Shown piece by piece: positions 56,119-64,000 of a DNA stretch of 64,000 nucleotides (position 1 is its first letter; each line of letters starts with the position of its first letter). This DNA is from Ipomoea triloba (taxonomy: Eukaryota; Streptophyta; Magnoliopsida; Solanales; Convolvulaceae). Location of the stretch: positions 15,896,791-15,960,790 of the forward strand of contig NC_044930.1 of the NCBI RefSeq assembly GCF_003576645.1, given 5' to 3'. The translations under genes and the position numbers were made by a program. The notes under the pieces were generated by a model that was given only the letters and a program-made list of their open reading frames with translations, did no database searches and was not told the DNA's origin.

Positions 56119-56837
56119 AACACGGTCCAGGTGAATCTTGTGTAGTCATCTACTACCACAAGAGTATACTTCCTTCCTCTCATGCTGGGTGGATCCACCG
56201 GGCCAAATAAGTCCATATGAAGGAGACTTAATGGTCTAGTGGATGTTGTCTCGGCTTTGTTTTTTAAAGAGGATTTGATCTGTTTGCAACGTTGACATGC
56301 CTCACAAATCTTCTCCTTTCGAAACGTAACTTTGGGCAGTCCTTCCACAAGGTTCCTCTTAGTAAGCTTGTTGATGGTTTTGAAGTTCAGGTGGCTGAGC
56401 TTACTATGCCAATCCCAGCATAAGTCCTCTTTGCTCCTTGCTAGCATACATAGGGATGGTTTGGCATATCTCCAATCCACTATGTACATGTTTCCTTTCC
56501 TTGCTGCTTCCAGGACGACTTCGAGAGATTCCTCTTGTATGATCTGGCACTTGCTTTTGGTGAAGATAACTTTGTACCCCTTGTCACAGAATCGGCTCGT
56601 GCTAAGGAGGTTGAACTTGAATCCTTCAACGTATGATACCTCCTTGATTACCAATTTATTCTGATGAATCTCACTAACAGCCTTCGTGCGTCCTTTCTTC
56701 TCGTTGTCTCCAAATGTCACCAAGGGACCTTCGATAGGATGGATGTTCTCTAGTAATGTTAGATTTCCCGTCATATGTCTCGAACATCCACTGTCAATGA
56801 ACCATACGTCCCTAGTGTCCTGCATGCAAATCAAGCA
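56119..56837 (-). pseudogene. pol: Pol of element B: protease and start of integrase
   Basis: Begins around MQDTRDVWFIDSGCSRHMTG (minus strand from 56825), with the DSG protease motif. It continues without the 1-bp deletion seen in A, through [14 protein letters not shown], the pre-integrase zinc region ([18 protein letters not shown]) and MDLFGPVD with the first integrase Asp. It ends at [11 protein letters not shown] where the CACTA element enters; the open frame beyond 56119 is CACTA sequence. As in A, this frame is -1 to gag. Confidence 0.85.
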
Positions 56838-57382
56838 GATTTAGGTACCCAAACTTTGGGTCCTTGTAGGTTAGTAAGTTTAGGCATCCATTTATACCTT
56901 GGGCCCATTATTCCAGGCCTAGGTGTAATGTAGCCATTATACGATTGATAATCATAAGGAATGCTAGCAAAGACTCTGGGCCTCTTAGGTGCATAAATCA
57001 ACTTAGGTTGAGGCTTGACCTCGAACTTACGCAGCATGCCCTTCATGGCCTGTTTGGTCACGTGGTACCGTTGAAACTGAGGTTTATTCCACAGTTCATA
57101 TTCTTGTGACCAATCCTCATCAGATGGGTAGTGTCTGCCTTCCTCCATTCGTGAGTTCCTAATTCTATGGATCTCAGACCTTCCATATTTGCCTTGAGGC
57201 GCATTATATGGAATGTAGCTTCTCTTGTACTCGGAATGGCCTTGCGAGAGATAGCTAGGTGATCTCTCGATATTGTTAACCCGGCCATTCTTCGTAACTT
57301 TCCTATACTTTCCATTGCTGGAGTATAGGGACGGTTTGTGAATAGCTACTCTGGTCTTTCCTGTTGGTCCTTTATGACCCAT
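56831..57382 (-). CDS. gag: Second gag segment of element B
   Basis: An open segment in the gag frame from MGHKGPTGKTRVAIHKP to PKVWVPKSA and TGA. It is basic and rich in Tyr, Pro and Arg (YLSQGHSEYKRSYIPYNAPQ, PKLIYAPKRPRVFASIPYDY). It is uninterrupted here, unlike A which has a gap. A TAA at 57395-57397 separates it from the main gag frame; A has CAA there, so the stop is a B-specific mutation. Confidence 0.65.
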   Translation of the reverse strand: MGHKGPTGKTRVAIHKPSLYSSNGKYRKVTKNGRVNNIERSPSYLSQGHSEYKRSYIPYNAPQGKYGRSEIHRIRNSRMEEGRHYPSDEDWSQEYELWNKPQFQRYHVTKQAMKGMLRKFEVKPQPKLIYAPKRPRVFASIPYDYQSYNGYITPRPGIMGPRYKWMPKLTNLQGPKVWVPKSA

Positions 57383-57394
57383 ATTCGGTTTGGG

Positions 57395-59057
57395 TTAAGA
57401 TCCTCCATTACTTGAAGTTCCCAAACCGTTGGTCTGCTTATCTCTCGAGAGACAATTCTGACGGAAGCCTAGTCCGGTTCTATCACTTGTAGGTCTATGA
57501 TCATTAACCATTTTCTCCATAGCTTTGGAGGAATTAGTATATGATGCAATAACCTCTCTAAGATTAAGCTCTCTAGTCTCTCGAGCTTTGCACTCTTCCT
57601 TAAGTTGGATTATTTCAGCTTCTAAATTGATTACTTTGAGATTTAGCTCTGAATTCTCTTTCGAGACATTCTTAAGCATTTCTCTTTCAGCAATTAGTTT
57701 GTTCTCCTCCAGGACTTTAGCAGGAGTGCTATTAGCGATGTTGAGGTCCCTCCTGAGTAATTCCATGGTCTCGAAGGGATCCTCATCGCTTCTAAAAGAA
57801 GAACATTGAGAAGTAGAGATAGAGCAGCGAGATGTAGAAGTGGAGGTTACCTCATTGTTAATAGCCATTAAGCATTGATCCTCCTCTTCTGTAGTGTATA
57901 AACAGATGAGTCCCTTCTCATCCTCTAAGCTGCTGCTGCTCTCGCTAGAGCTTGATGTTTCAGACTCCTCGATTGTCTTCTCAAGTTCCTCAGCCACAAG
58001 CGCCTTCCTGCGCGAATGTGTCTTTGATGAACTTTTGAAGCCTCCTTGTGTTGGCTTCTCCCTGGATTCCTCTTTCCTCCTGGAATCCTTTCCTTCTTGG
58101 CCTTGATATTTGCTTACCGGTGGGTAAGGACATTCGGCCTTGAAATGCCCCGGTCTCCTGCAGTTGTAGCATAGACCTTGGTTTTCTTCCTTCGTCCTTC
58201 TGGATGGATATCTTTCATTTTTCCTTCTTGAGGAGGAAGGTGAACTTGTATTGCTCTCCGGTGTCTTCTTCATGAACTTCCTGAATTTTCTCATAAAGAG
58301 AGCAAATTGTTCGTCAGATAAAAGATTTGTGGGATTAGGATCTGACCTTGAGGATGTGGATGGTTGATCAGCAACTAGAGCCACATTTCGTCTGTCCACC
58401 ACGTCCTCATCTCTCGGGAACATCTCAAATTCGAAGGCTTTGAGATCTCTAAATAGTTGGTCGGTTGTGGTGTTCTTCAGATCCCTCTGATCGCGCATTG
58501 TGATCACCTTCATCTCCCACTCCTTGGTAAGGCCTCGTAAGACCTTCAGGTTCAGCTCCTTTTGTGGGATCTCCTTCTTGATATCACTAATCTCGGTTGA
58601 CAACTTCATGAACCGAGATTCCATGCTGTCGATGCTCTCTCCTGGCTTCATCTTGAAGTCCTCGAACTTCTTCATCGCCACAGTGAGCTTGTTCTCCTTT
58701 TCATGTTCGTCACCTTCACCAATTAACATCCCATACCTCTTTTGCAGTGGTGCACTTTCTTACTCTTGGGAAGATGGTTTCGTCTATAGCTCTGAAGAGT
58801 ATGTCCTTGGCAATGTTGTCAAGGTTGTTTCTCTTCCTATCATCACTTGTCCATTCTTCCTTAGGTTTTGGTACGTACTTTGGTGTGTCTTTGGTTTGCT
58901 CTGCAGCAGTGTTGATCATTAAGATCTTGACTGGTCCAGAAGTTATAACTTCGGCCATCTCATCATGGAGAGCTGATAGATAAGCGAGCATGCGTGTTTT
59001 CCAGTCGTCAAACCTGCTAAGATCAAAAAGAAGATGTCTCGACAGCATGCTGTCCAT
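57395..59057 (-). pseudogene. gag: Gag of element B with 8-bp deletion
   Basis: Starts at ATG 59057 (MDSMLSRHLLF). The frame breaks near 58735, where 8 bp of the A sequence (within GGGACACTTTAATG) are missing after AKEVWD. The rest (57395-58729) keeps LNLKVLRGLTKEWEMKVITM, the knuckle CYNCRRPGHFKAEC, the Ser-rich acidic part and the coiled coil. It is otherwise close to A. Confidence 0.85.
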
Positions 59058-59154
59058 ATTGAAAATTATCTCGTGCTTTGAAAACTTTTTAACGGATTTT
59101 TCAAAGAAGGATCTCTAGGCAATATAAACAAAGGTTTATATCGATAAGAGAACT

Positions 59155-59166
59155 GCTCTGATACCA
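59155..59166 (-). promoter_or_regulatory. Primer binding site of element B, tRNA-iMet type
   Basis: Minus strand TGGTATCAGAGC, 2 bp from the 5' LTR. Confidence 0.95.
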
Positions 59167-59168
59167 AT

Positions 59169-60815
59169 TGTTGGTCCCAAGGGGATGGGGTACAAGTCTA
59201 GAGGGGGGGGGGTGAATAGACTTGTATAAGATTTTGCAAATCTTTTTCGACCTCTCGTGTGTATTGGACTTAGGATGTTTAGGTCCGATACCTCACAAGG
59301 TGAAGACAAAGTTTTATGCGCAGCGGAAAAGTTATCCCCTTTTTAATTAGCACGAGTTTGAGTTAGTTCGAGAGGTATGGTTATATGCAGTGTAGTTCGA
59401 GAGTTAGATAGCGAGAGATAAAAGCAGAAAGTAAATGCGAGAGAGATTTTTAAGTGGTTCGGCCAACCCGCCTACGTCCACTCTTCTTCTAGAAACTCCC
59501 TAGAAGGATTGCACTAAAACTTCCCTTTTTAGTACAATATCGAGCGCTTGAGCTTTGATCACGAAGCCCGCCTCAAGCCTCAGGTTTTTCGCCCCGCTTT
59601 TTGTTACTCCACCTCTCGAGCACTTGAGCTTTGATCACCAAGCCCGCCTCAAGCCTCAGGATCTTCACAAGACAGCTCCCAGGTTACTCCGCCTCTTCTT
59701 GCCTTCTCCAAAGCAAGGTTGTTCCGGTTATCACAGGTTGAGTGTAATAATCTCCAATCTGACCAAAAGCTTTCGTTGGATAATCTTCCTTGTAGAGCAG
59801 CTTCGGTCACCTTCTAGATATGTAGTAGTTTCAGCTTTGTAACTCTCTCAAAACACTAAGATGTGTTTTCTCGCTGTTGTGAATATCAAGGATGATATTC
59901 CAGATTAAGCACTTGCACTTTGAACGTTTGAACTAGACACCTCTTATGATAGCTTGAATTTTTCGAACCTCTCTGAATTTGTGTCTTCACGTCCTTATAT
60001 ATGAGAGTTGAGGAATAATTCCGTTGGAGGGAAAATTATTCCGTTTGAAATCTGTCTCCCATGCCGATCATGGGACTTGCATATTTTTAGCATGTTTCAT
60101 GGAGTGGTGGTCTTGTAACTTGAGCCTTTTGTCTTGTAGTGAATATCCCATAGTCCACTTTCTTGAGTCCATGCTCCACTTACTACTTTTAGCAAAAGTT
60201 ACTCTTTTTATGTTCCCATTGATCCTCTTTTTAGGGAATAAGACCGACCTTGGATTGGTGCACTTTCTATCCGTTTGTTGTGGAGTTCTGACGTGGCATC
60301 CACTTCTGGTAGTTCCCATAATATTCTTTCTGCACCTCCTTAATATTTTATCTCCATGATATTCTTCTTCTCCAAACTTAGATTACTTTATCCATGCATG
60401 TTGACTGTCATTCAGTCCTTTGGAGAAGTACCAGTTCATCGAGACCAATGTTGATGTCTCGACTACTTGATGTCTTGATCCTACGTCTCGAACTTGATTG
60501 ATGTCTCGAGAGATTCCATCTCTCGAACTCTGCTTATGTCTTGAGACTTAGCTGATGTCTCGCAGACCCTTATTCCTCCAGTGATGTCTCGTGCCTTCTT
60601 CTGATCTATCTATAGGCTTACAACACAAAACTTCTAAGATGTTCAAACAAGTTCACCTTAAGCTTAAATATTTTCCGAGTTGAGCTCAATTACCCGGTTG
60701 TATTTTCGCTCTTAGTTTACTTGTCGAACTTACAGGTATTTCCTATCTATCGAGACTTAGGGGATTGTGAATTATACTTGGTATCATCAAAACCTATTAC
60801 AATAAGTTCCTAACA
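59169..60815 (-). repeat. 5' LTR of copia element B
   Basis: 1,647 bp, TGTTGGTCCC...TTCCTAACA on the + strand, near-identical to 38007-39654. Confidence 0.9.
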
Positions 60816-60820
60816 CCAGT

Positions 60821-61394
60821 GTCTAGTTTTACTATCTATAAATGTTGTTGGCGGAATAGTTTTGGGGGACATACCATTATTTTAGATTTACATTCTCTCA
60901 CTTCCAGACCAAGCTCTAAACTCTCTTCAATTGAGAGAGAAGATATTTCCTAGGGTTCAAGAGGAATTGACAACTCTTCTTCAATCTTGAAGTTCTTCTT
61001 ATTTGATTGGATTATCTTGTGGATTGATTGTAAATTACTCTTAAGCTAAGTATAATTCCTGCATTTTTCTCTTTAATTTCATCATCCATTTCTATTGCTA
61101 AGCTCAAGTGTTGTTGCCTTTCAATCTAGACCATGCTTGGCTAGAATTGCTTTGAGAATTGGAATATATTCCCTTGTGATTGCGTATGAATTGATTGAGG
61201 TAGAATTGAGTATTTATTGATGCCTAAGAATCTTTGTTGGAAATTGAATTTGTAGAGGCTCTTGTAATATAGTGAATTTCTCCTGGAGATAGGATTAGAA
61301 TGGAGTAGAAGGATTACATACACCTTCGAACCACTATAAATTCTTGTGTCTTTTATTACTTTACTTTATTTTGTTATTGAATTTGTGATCAACA
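60821..61394. other. Right flank of element B, LTR-like
   Basis: Continues the sequence broken at 38001-38006. It has a CTATCTATAAATG TATA-like box (60832) and GAACCACTATAAATTCTTGTG (61327), a phrase common in long copia LTRs. No gene is seen. Confidence 0.4.
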
Positions 61395-61851
61395 TGTACC
61401 ACCCCCGATTTTCTAACATTTGAGCCTAATATAATATAGAGTCTAAAATATAGAAAAGAGAGCTAAACAATGGATTGCAAAACATAAGAGTTCATCACTA
61501 GTACTTCAGGGGTGTTACCGCTGTAGCTAATCATACAAGAATGACTACCCGGCTATACCAAAAAATTAATCATCACAAAATCATCCAAAACATAAGGGTT
61601 CACTGACCCCGATGTCCAAGCACCATTAAAACAAAGGAGTATCAAATACTACATAAATCTACATCAAGAGAATAAACAAAGGACATGATTAACACACTAG
61701 GAGCTAGAAAACAAAAAGGGGTACTGTACTACTCTAACTCTCACTAAGCGCGCTCAACGATCAATAATCTAGTCCTGAAAGGGGTTAATAAAACAAGTAG
61801 AAAACAAACTCGTTAGCATAAATATTATGTATAAACCACTCAACCCTGTAA
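61395..61851. other. Possible start of another gypsy LTR, no gene
   Basis: TGTACCACCCCCGATTTTC at 61395 resembles the TGTAACACCCC start of Tekay-like LTRs, and GGGGTGTTACCGC occurs at 61509. No partner or target duplication was found. Confidence 0.3.
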
Positions 61852-61852
61852 A

Positions 61853-61911
<59 letters not shown>
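61852..61911. repeat. Compound microsatellite (GT)n(AT)n(GTAT)n
   Basis: GT run followed by AT run and about six GTAT units. Confidence 0.9.
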
Positions 61912-62111
61912 CTTGGAAATAGGTAGTTTAGACAATTACATAACACGTCATATAACAAACACCACATAAGACCATAGAAGGTAAATTAAATAATTATAAA
62001 GTACAGGTTTAAGAAAATAGATAGATTTGACAACACCAAGTAACATATAACCCAAAGAGTCATAGAAGTATAATAAATAAATACTAAGGTATATGAAAAG
62101 ATAGTTCAAAT

Positions 62112-62482
62112 TTATATATATGTATACATACATACATATACATATGTATATGTATACATACATACATATACATATGTATATGTATACATACATACATATA
62201 CATATGTATATGTATACATACATACATATACATATGTATACATACATACATATACATATGTATACATACATACATATACATATGTATACATACATACATA
62301 TACATATGTATACATACATACATATACATATGTATACGTATACATATGTATACATATGTATACGTATACATATGTATACATATGTATATGTATACATATG
62401 TATACGTATACATATGTATACATATGTATACGTATACATATATGTATACATATATGTATACGTATACATATGTATACATATG

Positions 62483-62522
<40 letters not shown>

Positions 62523-62588
62523 GATTTGTAATCATATGAGACAACCTATNTGTATACATATGTATACGTATACATATGTATACATATG

Positions 62589-62628
<40 letters not shown>

Positions 62629-62712
62629 GATTTGTAATCATATGAGACAACCTATTTAGGTGAGAAATAAGAATTGTTTTGGATCGTCCATCTTTGAATT
62701 TTTGATGGCTAN
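62112..62712. repeat. TATACATA-type microsatellite with two bad joins
   Basis: About 410 bp of variants of TATGTATACATACATACATA, then a TA run. Single Ns at 62550 and 62712 are each followed by sequence already seen just before them (62470-62549 and about 62629-62711), so the region is inflated by unmerged overlaps. Open frames reading [12 protein letters not shown] strings on both strands are repeat artefacts. Confidence 0.85.
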
Positions 62713-63796
62713 TATATATATATATATAGATTTGTAATCATATGAGACAACCTATTTAGGTGAGAAATAAGAATTGTTTTGGATCGTCCATCTTTGAATT
62801 TTTGATGGCTAAGATTATTCCTTTTGTTTTTTACTTTTCGAAAATTATTAATTAGTAAGGGTTTATATGTAATTTTGACCGCTTTTAATTTTGGTATGAT
62901 ATTCTATGGATATATTATGCGTGATTAGGTGATTTAATTTTGGTAGGACTGTATATTCTTCTTTGTCAATGATTGAAATTTTTTTTTTGTTCACTATTCA
63001 GACGTTTTCTTCCTTTTTCACGAAGCATAGAGGACATTAATGGAGGTATGTTTTCATCAAATGCTATTTTGTGTGAAGTTTTGTTTATTATGTTTATGGC
63101 GAGCCTTTTTTGTTTTGGTTTTCTAGTATAAATTGGTGATTTGTTTTTTAAAAAAATCTAGTTTCAATGTCGTGCCGTTTTTTCCCTTTTAATATTAGTG
63201 AATCTGTAATATTTCTTCACCTTTTATAAATCTTTGTTTGCGTCGGTGTGTGCATGTATGTATTGTAGTGTGTGCATGGCTATTTTGTAATCTAATTTTC
63301 TGTTAATTTGTGGGTCTATATTTCTTTTATATTGGTTTTCTGCTTTAGACTGGTAATTGGAATTCAGTGTTTTCAAATATCGTGGTTGTGGTTTTTTTTT
63401 CCTTTTTATATTAACTTCAGTGCATTCGGACATCATTGTATATGTTATCTATTTGTATGTGAGTGCACAGAGTGGTTTATTAAAGTGCACATACCAGCCA
63501 AGTGTGCAGTTATCATGTTTTATTATTGTTTTTCAGTGTCATTTTTTTTTGTTTTTCAGTGCACATATCAGGTGTCTCAATTGATCAGCTTTCACGAGTA
63601 CCTTGAGCAGACCTAACGGCACGTGAGAATTTTGCATGTATTGGTGACGCGGTGTTGATTGATGCAAACTAAACGAACAGGTATGTGCATCTATTATTTA
63701 TGGAGTGTGCATTTGTTCAATGATGTCAGTTTAGTACATCCATTTGTTTACCCTGTACGCATTGTGTTTATGTTTTCTTTTGTCATTATTGCGTGT
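62713..63796. other. AT-rich sequence left of the FAR1-like fragment
   Basis: Short T-rich frames (63308-63616, 63357-63584) with no recognisable domain. It may hold intron or upstream sequence of the fragment at 63797. Confidence 0.4.
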
Positions 63797-63937
63797 AGGT
63801 ACAATCTTGTGTTTGTCTCCTTTACTAGCATTGATAATCACAAGAAATCATTAACATTTGCTGCGGGGTTGATTTCTAGGGAAGATGTCAAGTCCTATGC
63901 GCATCATGATAGCCGTAATTGTCCTTTAGCGGCGTAG
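63797..63937 (+). pseudogene. FAR1/MULE transposase-like fragment
   Basis: After a splice-acceptor-like GCGTGTAG at 63791-63798 the frame reads ACRYNLVFVSFTSIDNHKKS then LTFAAGLISREDVKSYAHHD and stops. The order YNLVFVxFTxIDNHKKSxTF and GLISREDVxSY matches the catalytic core of FAR1-related proteins and MULE transposases. The usual W-L-L after SY is lost and the frame stops 12 codons later, so it is a fragment. Confidence 0.6.
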
Positions 63938-63946
63938 TATTTTCTT

Positions 63947-64000
63947 TTGGGAAAATGGCACTTTTTCCCCCTATGTTATGTGCATATAGCACTTTTTCCT
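63947..64000 (+). other. Possible transposon terminus at window edge
   Basis: GGGAAAATGGCACTTTTTCC and a partly repeated GCACTTTTTCC (63986) resemble the ends of Mutator-like or related small elements. The other end is outside the window. Confidence 0.25.

Larger units (their letters stand above)
38007..60815 (-). mobile_element. Copia element B, same family as A, TSD CCAGT
   Basis: Flanked by perfect CCAGT copies (38002-38006 and 60816-60820). On the minus strand it reads 5' LTR (59169-60815), primer site, gag, pol, small ORF, env-like ORF, polypurine tract and 3' LTR (38007-39654). By eye its LTRs differ at roughly 25 positions in 1.65 kb, about 1.5%, so insertion is fairly recent. Later insertions: gypsy LTR 40853-43182, LTR-like 48962-50103, CACTA 51001-56118. 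Without them it is about 14 kb, matching A. Confidence 0.9.

Noticed and set aside
62084..62559. Frames of 100-200 codons reading [12 protein letters not shown] strings
   Set aside because: Pure translations of the TATACATA microsatellite on both strands.

Overview
This window is plant nuclear DNA, most likely from a flowering plant, and it is almost wholly nested transposable elements. The evidence is the set of plant element lineages: SIRE/Maximus-type Ty1/copia, Athila-like and probably Tekay-like Ty3/gypsy, CACTA, hAT, Helitron and SINE pieces, on an AT-rich background. I find no intact host gene, rRNA, tRNA gene or CRISPR. The nearest to a cellular gene is a FAR1/MULE-like fragment at the far right. 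The species cannot be named from this sequence.

Layout. 1-3565: tail of an LTR element and AT-rich DNA. 3566-6600: a complete solo LTR (3,035 bp, TSD AATTC) with a GC-rich palindromic block and an alternating 50/52-bp tandem array. 6601-11032: a Helitron 3' end, a Helitron Rep-helicase relic and a copia gag relic. 11033-36440: a non-autonomous Athila-like element (LTR TGATAAG...CTTATCA, tRNA-Asp-type primer site, gag and protease only). Copia element A (11183-28407, + strand, TSD ATTCC) sits in its left LTR, and a short SINE sits in its right LTR. 38007-60815: copia element B (- strand, TSD CCAGT), the same family as A. B is itself broken by a truncated gypsy LTR carrying an ORF (40853-43182), an LTR-like insert (48962-50103, TSD ACTTT) and a CACTA element (51001-56118, TSD AAC) that contains a non-autonomous hAT (53781-54989, TSD CTTATATG). 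60816-64000: flank, microsatellites and the FAR1/MULE fragment.

A and B share one plan: LTR, tRNA-iMet primer site, gag with a CCHC knuckle, a second gag segment, a -1 frame change into protease-integrase-RT-RNase H, a conserved small ORF, a tandem-repeat leader, a long env-like ORF, polypurine tract and LTR. Both are inactivated by stops, frameshifts and insertions, but they complement each other: B shows what lies in A's sequencing gap.

Two cautions and one highlight. Most isolated single-N positions are bad contig joins that duplicate the same sequence on both sides (2.1 kb at 14611, 1.55 kb at 29915, 136 bp at 19490), so apparent tandem copies of gag and of LTRs are artefacts. The most intriguing signal is a 10-bp motif, TTCGAGAGGT, scattered through the copia family in LTRs, leaders and coding DNA, in different reading frames and conserved in both copies. 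That pattern suggests a DNA-level function.
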